A DNA stretch of 64,000 nt from Fibrobacteria bacterium AD312 (GTDB taxonomy: Bacteria > Fibrobacterota > Fibrobacteria > Fibrobacterales > Fibrobacteraceae): positions 116,775 through 180,774 of the forward strand of contig LIUM01000047.1 of the NCBI GenBank assembly GCA_001462345.1. Direction: 5' to 3'. Under the pieces are notes generated by a model. It was not told the origin of the DNA. It ran no database searches and was given only the letters and a program-made list of their open reading frames with translations. Both the position numbers and the translations under genes were made by a program. How positions within the stretch are numbered: the first letter of the stretch is position 1; each line of letters begins with the position of its first letter. Shown here one piece after another: positions 46,390 to 54,933 of the stretch.

Positions 46390-47480
46390 TTCTCGGTAGA
46401 AGTTGAATCTTTCTTCTCATCAAAAACAGAATAATCCATTTCAGTCATTTTTGGCTTGGATACTTTCTCTGCTTCTTCTTTTTCTATTCTTTTCTTTTTT
46501 GCAATCTCTTCAGTCGTGGGGTCTTTTCCAAAGGTTTGCTTAAAGTATAAGACGTTTGTATTGAAGGAAGTTCTTGTACCGATACCTGTACCAATCACTG
46601 GGTGGTAAGAATCGCCTAAAGTAAATGAAACTTCGAGGCCTAAACGAAATCCGTTTGTACCATCAACACCAAGTGTAGGCACAATTGTTTGATAAGTAGG
46701 TGTAACTAATGTTCCGCCAGATTGCATATGAGCTGTTTCATAACCGACAGAAAGCATTAATTCCATAAAAGAAACAGGGGAATAGCCTATAACCATTTGA
46801 AACAAATGAGTGGATACGGATAAGTCTAATTGACCTGTGTAGTCTTCAGGAGTATAACCAATAAAAGAAGAATTGTAACCATAGGCTAAACTCACATTTA
46901 AGGTTTGAAGTTCTTTAGGTAAAGCGTACTGAAATAAGTAACCAAAACTATATTGAAGTCCAACGCCAAAAAGGCTAAAAGATTTAAGTTCACTAATGGC
47001 AGGTAGCCACATTCCGCGTAATACCACGCGAGCATGGTAATAACTCACGGCGGCTTGAGCAATGGGATAAGAAAAAATGCTTAGGCTATTCAATGTTTCA
47101 TTACCACTAATTTCATGACACAGTGGGTAAGAACTACATTGAATATCGGGATTAAAATTATAGCCAGGAATGTTAGCACCAAAAATAGTAGGAACATTAG
47201 AAGCGGTATAGTTTCGGTCCTTATCGGTAATAGGGCTTAAAGTAATAGGTAAACCTGCATCAAAAGAAAAACTTTGAGGCACATTTGCACTATGAACCCA
47301 GTTGCTGTTTAGAACGGTACCTAATTGAGTGATAATAGGTTTTACGTAACCAGGGCGATTACCATCAGGTAAACCAGTTTCATCAAAAGCGATAATCGAG
47401 TGGTAAATAGAAGCCCAGTCAGCAGAAGCAGAACCAAAGGCAATAAAAATAGATGTTAAAAGAATCTGTATTTTTTTCAT
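46386..47480 (-). CDS. Predicted outer-membrane beta-barrel protein
   Basis: This 364-residue protein has a signal peptide (ILLTSIFIAFGSASA, cleavage near residue 20) and a long body of alternating polar/aromatic strands. Segments such as QLGTVLNSNWVHSA, VGLQYSFGYLFQYALP and GLEVSFTLGDS suggest a small barrel of the DUF6588-like kind. After the barrel comes a charged, Lys/Glu-rich tail (KKKRIEKEEAEKVSK) that is unusual for a barrel protein and may be periplasmic. No catalytic motif is visible. It is downstream of the alkaline-phosphatase gene with a 32-base gap. Confidence 0.7.
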   Translation of the reverse strand: MKKIQILLTSIFIAFGSASADWASIYHSIIAFDETGLPDGNRPGYVKPIITQLGTVLNSNWVHSANVPQSFSFDAGLPITLSPITDKDRNYTASNVPTIFGANIPGYNFNPDIQCSSYPLCHEISGNETLNSLSIFSYPIAQAAVSYYHARVVLRGMWLPAISELKSFSLFGVGLQYSFGYLFQYALPKELQTLNVSLAYGYNSSFIGYTPEDYTGQLDLSVSTHLFQMVIGYSPVSFMELMLSVGYETAHMQSGGTLVTPTYQTIVPTLGVDGTNGFRLGLEVSFTLGDSYHPVIGTGIGTRTSFNTNVLYFKQTFGKDPTTEEIAKKKRIEKEEAEKVSKPKMTEMDYSVFDEKKDSTSTEN

Positions 47481-47512
47481 GCCTGCAAAAATAACAAAAC
47501 CAAATTATCGTG

Positions 47513-48943
47513 TCACTCGGCTGGCATTGATTCTATGAGAATGTGGTGTATTAATGTTCCTAAAACAGCATTATCTGTATAAGAACCATGCCTAAAATCA
47601 ATCCCTTGAAGGGTTTTCTCAATGGATTCGGCACATTCTCCTTTAGCAAAAAGAGGAACAAGCTGATTGGTGTGGGCTGAAGAGTGGAAGCTATGTCCAG
47701 GCACTTTCCCCTTTCCATTATTAATTAGATCATAATCAATTGTTTTATCTGTATAGCCATTTGGACCAATTAAAAAACCAGTTTCATGATCGGCCGTGAT
47801 GATTAAAAGATTCTCTTCAAATCCTCCATGGTTCTCTATCCAGAAAATCACTTGTTCAACGGTAGCGGTAAAATCAGTCATCTCTTCAATGGTACGAGCA
47901 ATTGATTTTTCATGAGCCGCGGCATCAATGGCACCACCTTCAATCATTAAGAAAAAACCATTCTCATTTTTATTCAATAGATTAAGAGCAATTTGACTCA
48001 TTGTTTTTAGATCAGGTACAGTAGTATTCTTGGGATGTTCGCCAACAATCGTATCAGAAGGCATTGGGCCATTTCCTCGACTAGATTGTAGTGAATAGAG
48101 AACAGGAGCAATTCCAATTAAACGATCGGGTAAAGAATCTGAGCTAAAAGAGGCATATTTTTCAAAATCACTTAATGATTCTATAAAAGCCCAAGAACCA
48201 TCTAAATTTGTGGCTGTTCCCGCTTTTAATTTTTCATAAAGAGAAGCACCGCCGATATAATCATAAAAGGGAGTGCCCCCAATAGAATTACCTAGAGAAT
48301 CAAGAACTACTTCTGCAGAAACAGCTACTCCGTTATTATCAAAAAGAGGATGGCCTGCTCCAAGAATCACATCTAAGTGAGTGTTCGTAATCATATTCTG
48401 AGCAATTTCTGTATAATTAGTTCGACTTGCTTGATGCACTGTAAAACCAGCTGGAGTGGCATGAGAAATAGGCATTGACGTAACCACACCAGCGGAACGC
48501 CCTGTTTCATGAGCTACTTCAGTTACATTTTTAACAGGATTTTTATCTGAGTTCACTCCAATGGAATTATTATTTGTTTTTACTCCTGTGGCTAAAGCCG
48601 TAGCACTTGCCCCAGAATCAGTGAATTTTGAACGTACCCAGTCAGGAATGCTATATGCTTTTTGTGAAGAATAGACGTTAGCGCTTTTTGAATAAGTCGA
48701 CATCGCGATAGTGACTGGAAAAGAATAGAAAGGTTGTTGTCCTTTTTCCCCATAATTAAAGTAGTCGGCAGCAATAAATTGGTTAAAACCACAGCCATCA
48801 CAAACCATCATAATAACATTCTTATTTGTGCAACCTTTCACCATTTCTTTGTAATCTAAAGCATCTTCTCCATTGATTAACCCGCAAGAAGAAAAAAAAT
48901 AAAGACAAGAGCAGAGAATTATTTTAGAAAGAAAATGATTCAT
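47513..48943 (-). CDS. Alkaline phosphatase lipoprotein
   Basis: The 476-residue protein has a lipoprotein signal (lipobox FSSC near residue 20) and belongs to the PhoA superfamily. NVIMMVCDGCGF supplies the first metal-binding Asp, and FTDSGASATALATG near residue 110 has the nucleophilic serine. ISHATPAGF, MIEGGAIDAAAHEKS, ITADHETGFLIGPNGY and HSFHSSAHTNQLVPLFAKG supply the other metal ligands. It probably releases phosphate from periplasmic or extracellular esters. It sits between two barrel genes on the same strand. No Pho-box-like promoter was identified. Confidence 0.93.
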   Translation of the reverse strand: MNHFLSKIILCSCLYFFSSCGLINGEDALDYKEMVKGCTNKNVIMMVCDGCGFNQFIAADYFNYGEKGQQPFYSFPVTIAMSTYSKSANVYSSQKAYSIPDWVRSKFTDSGASATALATGVKTNNNSIGVNSDKNPVKNVTEVAHETGRSAGVVTSMPISHATPAGFTVHQASRTNYTEIAQNMITNTHLDVILGAGHPLFDNNGVAVSAEVVLDSLGNSIGGTPFYDYIGGASLYEKLKAGTATNLDGSWAFIESLSDFEKYASFSSDSLPDRLIGIAPVLYSLQSSRGNGPMPSDTIVGEHPKNTTVPDLKTMSQIALNLLNKNENGFFLMIEGGAIDAAAHEKSIARTIEEMTDFTATVEQVIFWIENHGGFEENLLIITADHETGFLIGPNGYTDKTIDYDLINNGKGKVPGHSFHSSAHTNQLVPLFAKGECAESIEKTLQGIDFRHGSYTDNAVLGTLIHHILIESMPAE

Positions 48944-48969
48944 GAAAAATTAATCCCACTAAATTAGTA

Positions 48970-49611
48970 TTACATCTCAAATATTAGTTTAATTCCAGCT
49001 TCTCCAAAATGCTGATGAAGAGATTCGTCTATGGAACAGGATCCAGATTCTTTTGTATTTAAACTAGAATAATAGAAAAAGCGATATTTTAAGGAAAATT
49101 CAACACCAAGATGCTCGGTAAAGTAATAGCGCACCGAAGAAAGCGCAGAAATTCCATTACCCATTAAAACGCCATCACTTAAAACAGGATTTTCGTTTTC
49201 TGGAGAAGACGTTTCGACATTATCTTTAGAATCAATTCTCATATAGGTATAATTTATGCCAAAACCAATTTGGAGAGGGTTAGGCCAGAACAAATAGTAA
49301 CGATAGTCGGCTCCAAGTTTAAAATAAGAGTAGTCGGACTCAAAAGTATAAAGCCCAACCACAAAAGCAAACGTGTGTGCATTCATATTCACGCCCACTT
49401 CTGCTTCGGGAATAAAAGAATGTTTAAAATCAGGAAAATGAAATACTTCTGTTACAATATCTTCATCTAAGGAAATCTTTTTGTTTTCTGAAAGATCTCC
49501 TGTAGTTAGGAAGCCATTAAAACTTAAGCCAAAATAATGCGTTCTAGTCCAGAAATCATCTGCAAAAGAGAAAACCGTGAAGCATAATATTAAGAGAAGG
49601 AATTTTTTCAT
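48970..49611 (-). CDS. Predicted outer-membrane protein, small barrel
   Basis: This 213-residue protein has a signal peptide (FLLLILCFTVFSFA) and then about eight amphipathic strands ending in a typical aromatic outer-membrane end (GIKLIFEM). The middle contains YSYFKLGADYRYYLFWPNPLQIGFG, an outer-membrane-type strand pair. No function is visible. It precedes the alkaline-phosphatase lipoprotein by 26 bases on the same strand and may be its operon partner. Confidence 0.7.
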   Translation of the reverse strand: MKKFLLLILCFTVFSFADDFWTRTHYFGLSFNGFLTTGDLSENKKISLDEDIVTEVFHFPDFKHSFIPEAEVGVNMNAHTFAFVVGLYTFESDYSYFKLGADYRYYLFWPNPLQIGFGINYTYMRIDSKDNVETSSPENENPVLSDGVLMGNGISALSSVRYYFTEHLGVEFSLKYRFFYYSSLNTKESGSCSIDESLHQHFGEAGIKLIFEM

Positions 49612-49717
49612 AAAAGGGCTTCCTTTTTATGTTAAAAACGAAAATTAAAGTCTACTTCAAAAATAATGAAAGGCTTTTTCTGATCAAATCCACTTATAAA
49701 ATAATTAATTCAAAAAA

Positions 49718-50734
49718 CTATAGAGAAGCATAATGAAACATTGCATCAATACATTTTTTTGCATTAATTTGAACAGAATCTTCAATTTCAATAGAGAGAG
49801 CTTTTTCAGGATGGCGAAGCGTTTCTAAAATATTGGATAGTGAGTTAGACTTCATATACTTACACATACTGCAGCTGCCAATAAATGTATGATCAGGCAT
49901 TTCCGATTGCATGCGAGCATTTAAGCCACACTCGGTGAGTAATAAAAATGGGGTATGCTTAGGTGAGTTTCTGATGTACTGCACCATTTGGCCAGTGCTT
50001 CCGACAAAATCACTAAGTAAAGCAACGCCTGGATGGCATTCTGGATGACTAATTACTTTTAGCCCTGGATTTTGCTCTCTAAAAAAACGAATCATTTCAG
50101 GATCGTACTGCTCATGAACATAGCAACACCCGTCAAACAAAACGATTTCTTTATGAATGCCTTTCTTTTCAAGTTCCGCTTGAACGTTTTGCCCCATTAA
50201 ACGATCGGGAACAAAGACAATTTTATCATTTTTAATATGAGAAACAATATCTACAACATTAGAACTAGTCACACAGACATCGCACTGCGCTTTAATTTCT
50301 GCAGTGGTATTAATATAGCAGACAAAAGTATGGTTTGGATAAATGCGATGAAGTTCTTCAATTTGATTTACAGTAATACTATCTGCTAAGCTACAGCCAG
50401 TGAGTGGGCCAGGAATTAACACTTGTTTATGAGGGTTTAGGATTTTTGCCGTTTCTCCCATAAAACGAACAGCAGCAAAAATAATACGATCGGCATTAAT
50501 TTTTGTGGCGTCTTGACTTAGCTTAAAACTATCGCCATCAAAGTCGGCGACAGAATAAATAATTTCTGGAGAAACGTAGCTATGAGCAAAAATAACCGCA
50601 TTTTGCTGTTTTTTTAATTCTAAAATTTCTTGAATCATGGGAATCATGTTTTCACAAGCTTCCATGCTGTAATTACATAAAACGCTTCCAGGCTGGACCG
50701 TTTTTAGACGTTGGTATAATTCTTGAGCTGTCAT
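49718..50734 (-). CDS. nadA: Quinolinate synthase
   Basis: The protein of about 338 residues condenses iminoaspartate with dihydroxyacetone phosphate to make quinolinate in NAD synthesis, using a 4Fe-4S cluster. Segments include FAHSYVSPEIIYSVADFDGDSFKLSQDA, GPLTGCSLADS, CDVCVTSSNVVDIV, VFVPDRLMGQNV, HPECHPGV and GSCSMCKYMKSNSL, which carry the conserved cysteines and triose-phosphate ligands. I chose ATG 50734; the ATG at 50770 would add 12 residues of no visible conservation. nadB and nadC are not nearby. Upstream (50771-51084) is a repeat-rich noncoding stretch. Confidence 0.93.
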   Translation of the reverse strand: MTAQELYQRLKTVQPGSVLCNYSMEACENMIPMIQEILELKKQQNAVIFAHSYVSPEIIYSVADFDGDSFKLSQDATKINADRIIFAAVRFMGETAKILNPHKQVLIPGPLTGCSLADSITVNQIEELHRIYPNHTFVCYINTTAEIKAQCDVCVTSSNVVDIVSHIKNDKIVFVPDRLMGQNVQAELEKKGIHKEIVLFDGCCYVHEQYDPEMIRFFREQNPGLKVISHPECHPGVALLSDFVGSTGQMVQYIRNSPKHTPFLLLTECGLNARMQSEMPDHTFIGSCSMCKYMKSNSLSNILETLRHPEKALSIEIEDSVQINAKKCIDAMFHYASL

Positions 50735-50774
50735 AGTGTAAAATGTAGAAAATTGAGGACTGATAATCATTTTT

Positions 50775-51009
50775 TAATAATCGATTTTTACTTGTTTCGG
50801 GAGAATCATTTCGGAAGACTCTTTTCGAGAATGCTTTTCGGAAGCTCTTCTTTTATTTTTTCGGGGAAAGTATTGTCGAATAATGCTAAGACTAATTAAG
50901 GTAAGTTTTAAGTGTGAAGTCAACATTGTGATGTGTTTGCAGCCCAATCACTAATAATCGTTTTTTACTTGTTTCGGGAGTATCATTTCGGGAGAATTTT
51001 TTTCGGGAG
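50775..51009. repeat. Clustered TTTCGGGAG-like boxes upstream of nadA
   Basis: The 314 bases between nadA and its upstream neighbour hold no gene but eight copies of a nine-base box near TTTCGGGAG (starts at 50795, 50809, 50823, 50836, 50859, 50972, 50986, 51001). Within each cluster they are mostly 13-15 bases apart. Around two of them lies an imperfect direct repeat of about 40 bases (50775-50814 and 50952-50992). This spacing suggests either binding sites for a regulator of nadA or repeat expansion. Confidence 0.75.
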
Positions 51010-51084
51010 ATTATTCCTGCGAAACGCTTTTTAAGTGCGCTGTTTTTTAATAAAAATTTTAAGAATCAAAAGAAGTTAGAACAA

Positions 51085-51735
51085 TTAAGATAACGAAGAA
51101 TAAGCATATTCATTGATTTCAGAATACACTTTTTGAGCTGGAACGGAGTAAAAACGTTCTTCTTCAGGGCACCATGCCGATAAAGATTTTCCATAAACGC
51201 ATCCAGAATCTAGCCCAATAAAGCCAGGAAGATTTAAAAAGCCTTTTTTTGCCCAATGCCCAAATACAATTGTTTTAGGCCACTTCACTAGTTCGTACCA
51301 AGGTTGATCATTCCATAAGCGAATAGAAAGTAAAATATCGGGATTCATATCTTCAAGTTTTTCGACATGAGGTTCTATGCCTGCATGAACTAAAAGAGCT
51401 TCTGGAGTATCAATCCAAAGAGGCCATTTCGAAATCACCGAATAAATATAGTCGATGTTTTTAATTCTTTTAATACGTTCCCGTTCTTTTTCTGTCCATT
51501 TTAATTTTGGAGTATCGAGTGTCTTTAGTAGACGAGCTTCGTGATTTCCAAGAACACATTGAATCCCAAGTTCTTGAGTCAATTGAATACATTCTAAAGC
51601 GCTAGGCCCCTTATTAATAATATCGCCCGTTTGATAAAGAGTGTCAGAGCCTTTTACAAACCCGAAATCGTCAATGATTTGAGCAAATTCCTTAAAACAC
51701 CCATGAACATCACCTATAAATAGAGTACGTTTCAT
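51085..51735 (-). CDS. PPP-family metallophosphatase (ApaH/PrpE-like)
   Basis: This 216-residue protein shows the metal-binding motifs of the PPP phosphatase family in order: FIGDVHGC near residue 7, QTGDIINKGP near 40, VLGNHEARLL near 65, and VHAGIEP and FGHWAKKG further on. Relatives hydrolyse diadenosine tetraphosphate symmetrically or dephosphorylate proteins; short length favours the former, but this is not decisive. Its start overlaps the stop of the preceding pseudouridine synthase gene by four bases. Confidence 0.88.
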   Translation of the reverse strand: MKRTLFIGDVHGCFKEFAQIIDDFGFVKGSDTLYQTGDIINKGPSALECIQLTQELGIQCVLGNHEARLLKTLDTPKLKWTEKERERIKRIKNIDYIYSVISKWPLWIDTPEALLVHAGIEPHVEKLEDMNPDILLSIRLWNDQPWYELVKWPKTIVFGHWAKKGFLNLPGFIGLDSGCVYGKSLSAWCPEEERFYSVPAQKVYSEINEYAYSSLS

Positions 51736-52433
51736 AATTCACAAACTTTTAGAATCGTTTGAACTTCCTCAGGAGATAATTCTCTATAATCACAAGCTGG
51801 AGTAGTTCCTAGTGGGATTCCACAAAAAGAAATACGTTTTAAATCGTTTATACGGTAACTCAAGGCCTCCATCATACGACGAATTTCTCTGTTTTTGCCT
51901 TCGGTGAGAACCATTTCTACAAAACCTTTTTTTAGATAAATGGCTTCAGCGTGCCCTGTTTCTCCGTCTCCGATATCCACGCCGTTGATAATTCTTTCGG
52001 CGTCTTGTTTAGAAAGTTCAGGTTCGCTCCAAACTAAGTAACTACGTTGTATTTGATAGCTTGGGTGTGTTAGACGGTGGGCTAGTTCGCCATTATCTGT
52101 AAAAAGCAAGAGACCGCGACTTTGCAAGTCCAGTCGGCCAATATATTTTAAGCCTCTATAACCAGGAGGTAAATAATCATAAACCGTTTTTCTGCCTTGA
52201 GGGTCAGAAGCCGAGCAAACGCAGCCAGGGGGTTTATGAAATAAAATAATAGTTGTCTTTTGAGGTAAATGGGCGAGTTTCCCATCCACTAAAACAGTAT
52301 CGGATGGAGAAACTTGAGAACCTAATTCTTTCACCACTTCGTTATTGACCATGACTCGCCCCTCTAAAATAAGCGTGTCAGCAGCTCGTCTAGAGGCAAT
52401 ACCGCAAGAAGATATAAACTTATTTAATCTCAT
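51732..52433 (-). CDS. RsuA/RluB-family rRNA pseudouridine synthase
   Basis: This protein of about 233 residues begins with an S4 domain (RLNKFISSCGIASRRAAD, about 2-45) and continues with a catalytic core. HKPPGCVCSASDPQGRKTVYDYLP is followed by the nucleophile loop GRLDLQSRGLLLFTDNGELA (Asp in GRLD), and EGKNREIRRMMEAL follows. It modifies one or a few uridines in ribosomal RNA. It could be RluB, RluE, RluF or RsuA; length and S4 domain favour RsuA/RluB. I chose ATG 52433, seven bases after AGAGG, because the longer frame up to 52511 adds residues antisense to no conserved domain. It overlaps the end of the Ppx/GppA gene by 14 bases. Confidence 0.9.
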   Translation of the reverse strand: MRLNKFISSCGIASRRAADTLILEGRVMVNNEVVKELGSQVSPSDTVLVDGKLAHLPQKTTIILFHKPPGCVCSASDPQGRKTVYDYLPPGYRGLKYIGRLDLQSRGLLLFTDNGELAHRLTHPSYQIQRSYLVWSEPELSKQDAERIINGVDIGDGETGHAEAIYLKKGFVEMVLTEGKNREIRRMMEALSYRINDLKRISFCGIPLGTTPACDYRELSPEEVQTILKVCEL

Positions 52434-53334
52434 GAGATTCCTCTGAAAGAGAAGAAGGGTAAAGTAAACCAAATCGAATACCTGCGGTACTGATTTTAAA
52501 AGATTCAACATGAAGACGTTCTAATAAACTTTTGAGCCAGTATAAACCACAAATAATCACATCACTTCGACCATTTTCAAGACCAGGTAAAAGGGCGCGT
52601 AATTCTTTAGAGAGATTAGAAATTCTCATTGTAGTCTGCTCTAAATCGTTCAAGTTCATTTCGAGACCTTCGATTTGTTCATATTTGAACTGATTTAGGT
52701 TTAAATATACCATAGCAAGAGCAGTAGCTGTGCCGCCAATAAAAACGACTTCTTTTTTTGAAAAAGCACGAACGGGGAATTCTTTAAATGTCTCTTTAAT
52801 AAAATTTTTGTATTCAGGGCCAGGGATTGCTCCCATTTTCTTAAACAAGTAGAGAGCGCCTACTGGAATAGATATACTTTTTTTACCAAAGCTTAGTTCA
52901 GTAGAACCACCGCCAATATCTAAAGTCAATAAATCAGAATGATACCATTCGCTAATCGCTTTGTATGTAAGGGCAGCTTCTTCTTCCCCAGAAATTACCT
53001 TTGGTTTAAACCATAATGCTTTTTCCACAGCAGAAATTACGGATTCACTATTGGAGGCTTTTCTCATCGCTTCAGTCATGGCGACTGCTTCTAATTCTAC
53101 ACCTAAAGCGTGAATAGTAGAACGAAAACGTTCCATAATGGTCACTAATTCGTTTAATTTATCATTAGAAATAGACTTAAATTCAAAAATATCTTCTCCA
53201 AGTCGACATACTTCGACTTTTTGAAGTTTAGGAACTAGCTTTTCTTGACCGCTTTCTTGTTTTTCAAAAGCGGCAATCAATAAAATACAGCTATAACTAC
53301 CAATATCTATAGACGCTAGGAGTTTATTTGGCAC
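52420..53334 (-). CDS. Ppx/GppA-type phosphatase
   Basis: The protein of about 304 residues has the actin-like ATPase fold of exopolyphosphatase and guanosine pentaphosphatase. ASIDIGSYSCILLIA is motif P1, VAMTEAMRKASN follows near residue 90, ISGEEEAALTYKA near 125, TLDIGGGSTELSFG near 140, and IGGTATALAMV near 210. Single-domain length (about 300) fits bacterial Ppx1-like proteins. The start is GTG 53334, because AAGAGG lies six bases upstream; an ATG at 53355 is possible but has no such site. It overlaps the upstream gene by 11 bases, suggesting an operon with the synthase and phosphatase that follow. Confidence 0.87.
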   Translation of the reverse strand: MPNKLLASIDIGSYSCILLIAAFEKQESGQEKLVPKLQKVEVCRLGEDIFEFKSISNDKLNELVTIMERFRSTIHALGVELEAVAMTEAMRKASNSESVISAVEKALWFKPKVISGEEEAALTYKAISEWYHSDLLTLDIGGGSTELSFGKKSISIPVGALYLFKKMGAIPGPEYKNFIKETFKEFPVRAFSKKEVVFIGGTATALAMVYLNLNQFKYEQIEGLEMNLNDLEQTTMRISNLSKELRALLPGLENGRSDVIICGLYWLKSLLERLHVESFKISTAGIRFGLLYPSSLSEESHEIK

Positions 53335-53662
53335 TGGAATCCTCTTTTGGATCATCACCAATTAAAGTTTCTCGAATTTTGTCAACAAGAGAGGTGGAGT
53401 GGAGTAAAAATTCTTTTGCATTCGAAATGGCTTCTTCAACAACCGATTCAGGGTATTCATTTGCCCAGTTTGCTACTAAAACAGCCGATTCAGAACCGAG
53501 TTCTTTCTGTTCGCGAATCTCAACAGCCATTTTTAAAGCAAGTAACATTCCCAATTCAAATGGTTTAGGATTTTGTTTTCCTTCAATTCGCTTTTCGATT
53601 CGGGAAATCTTTTCGTATAGATCTAATTTTTCAAATTCTTGGAGGTCTTTTTCTGATATCAT
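53324..53662 (-). CDS. Uncharacterised acidic 112-residue protein
   Basis: This protein is mostly helical with many Glu and Lys residues (EKDLQEFEKLDLYEKISRIE; GMLLALKMAVEIREQKE). It has no signal peptide, membrane segment or recognisable motif. It is the first gene of an apparent minus-strand operon (this gene, Ppx/GppA, RsuA/RluB-type synthase, PPP phosphatase) with overlaps at every junction. That argues for a real gene. Function unknown. Confidence 0.7.
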   Translation of the reverse strand: MISEKDLQEFEKLDLYEKISRIEKRIEGKQNPKPFELGMLLALKMAVEIREQKELGSESAVLVANWANEYPESVVEEAISNAKEFLLHSTSLVDKIRETLIGDDPKEDSSAK

Positions 53663-53750
53663 ACTAATAAATTTATAAAAAAAAATATTAGCATTGCCTC
53701 TAAAATAATTTTGTAAGTCGATATTGCTAACAAAAAGGATAGCAAGGTGT

Positions 53751-53787
53751 TTAAAAAATAAAAGAGAGCCGTTGAGACTCTCTTTTA
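53751..53787 (-). terminator. Intrinsic terminator of the histone-like gene
   Basis: A stem formed by 53759-53768 and 53778-53787 (core AAAGAGAG with CTCTCTTT) closes a nine-base loop. On the minus strand it is followed by a run of six T (53753-53758). It lies 18 bases past the stop of the Ala-Lys-Pro protein. Confidence 0.85.
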
Positions 53788-53804
53788 TTTTAATGTCTAA
53801 AGAA

Positions 53805-54074
53805 TTACTTCTTAGGAGCAGCAGCTTTTTTAGGAGCGGCTTTCTTAGGAGCAGCAGCTTTCTTAGGAGCAGCTTTTTTAGGAGCAGCGGCTTTCTTAGG
53901 AGCAGCTTTTTTAGGAGCAGCAGCTTTCTTAGGAGCAGCTTTTTTAGGAGCAGCGGCTTTCTTAGGAGCAGCAGCTTTCTTAGGAGCAGCTTTTTTAGGA
54001 GCAGCGGCTTTCTTAGGAGCAGCAGCTTTCTTAGGGGCTGCTTTTTTAGCTGGAGCTTTTTTTGTTGTTGCCAT
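53805..54074 (-). CDS. Histone H1-like Ala-Lys-Pro repeat protein
   Basis: The 89-residue protein is MATTKKAPA followed by about a dozen near-perfect copies of KKAAPKKAAAP-type units, with virtually no other residue. It is strongly basic, with no aromatic, sulfur or acidic residue in the repeat. This composition matches the tails of eukaryotic histone H1 and bacterial H1-like proteins (chlamydial HC1/HC2, Bordetella BpH1), which bind DNA non-specifically and condense the nucleoid. A good ribosome-binding site (AAGGAAG) is eight bases before the ATG and a terminator follows. The DNA itself is repetitive (15-18 base units), prone to length change. Confidence 0.85.
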   Translation of the reverse strand: MATTKKAPAKKAAPKKAAAPKKAAAPKKAAPKKAAAPKKAAAPKKAAPKKAAAPKKAAPKKAAAPKKAAPKKAAAPKKAAPKKAAAPKK

Positions 54075-54189
54075 GATTTTTCTTCCTTTTAGTGAGGGGT
54101 TAAAAATGATAATAATAAAATAACTTGATTTTCACAAATAATCAACACCTTTCTTCATTTTTTTTATTTTTTTTTTGACAAACCAAAAA

Positions 54190-54933
54190 TTATTTCTTAG
54201 CAATCGATTGGATGTAATCTGAAATTCCTTGCACGCCGATCTCAAAAATATTCGCAAACTTTTTTGCAAAGGGTGGAATTTTTCCTCCGTTCAAACCTAA
54301 GACATCATGCAAAACAAGCACTTGACCATCCGTCGATTCGCCTGCGCCAATGCCAATCGTAACAGCGCTAACTCTATGACTGATAAGGGTTCCGAGTGTT
54401 TCAGGAACGTGTTCTAAGACCATAGAATAGACTCCTAATTTGTCTATAGTCATCGCGTCTTTTAAAAGTTGATCAGCCTCTTCAGAAGTTTTTCCAAACT
54501 GTTTAAAGCTCTTCGCTGTTTGAGGTAATAACCCTAAATGACCCATCACAGGAATATTATTCTTCAAAAGAATTTCTATCACATCTTCTTTTGCACCTTC
54601 CAATTTTACAGAGTGAGCTCCTGCATCTAACAAAAGTTTTGCATTTTCTAGTGCTAAAGTTGGATTGCTATCACTAAGATAAGGCATGTCGCTAATAATA
54701 TGAGTGTTCGGAGCGCCTTTAGATACGCCGCGAGTGAAGATAATCATTTCGTTCATGCCAATTTCTCGTGTACTTGAATAGCCAAGCATCACATTAGCGA
54801 GAGAATCGCCGACTAAAATTTGGTCAATGTGAGCGGCTTCTGCCATTTTTGCAAAAGCAAAATCATAAGCGGTAATGACAGAGACTTTTTCTCCGTTCTT
54901 TTTTTTGTTTTGGATTTCTTTTATAGAGAGCAT
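54190..54933 (-). CDS. panB: 3-methyl-2-oxobutanoate hydroxymethyltransferase
   Basis: The 247-residue enzyme makes ketopantoate for pantothenate and coenzyme A synthesis from 2-oxoisovalerate and methylene-tetrahydrofolate. Motifs are VITAYDFAFAKMAE, ILVGDSLANVMLGY (metal site), SDMPYLS, GAHSVKLEGA, PVMGHLGLLPQT and TIGIGAGESTDGQVLVLHDVLG. It is shorter than the E. coli enzyme (264) mostly at the C-terminus. Its start overlaps the recO stop by 13 bases. panC and panD are not nearby. Confidence 0.95.
   Translation of the reverse strand: MLSIKEIQNKKKNGEKVSVITAYDFAFAKMAEAAHIDQILVGDSLANVMLGYSSTREIGMNEMIIFTRGVSKGAPNTHIISDMPYLSDSNPTLALENAKLLLDAGAHSVKLEGAKEDVIEILLKNNIPVMGHLGLLPQTAKSFKQFGKTSEEADQLLKDAMTIDKLGVYSMVLEHVPETLGTLISHRVSAVTIGIGAGESTDGQVLVLHDVLGLNGGKIPPFAKKFANIFEIGVQGISDYIQSIAKK

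Noticed and set aside
53724..54092. Plus-strand frame of Ser-Phe-Leu-Arg repeats
   Set aside because: It is the antisense shadow of the Ala-Lys-Pro repeat gene, which has its own ribosome-binding site and terminator on the other strand.
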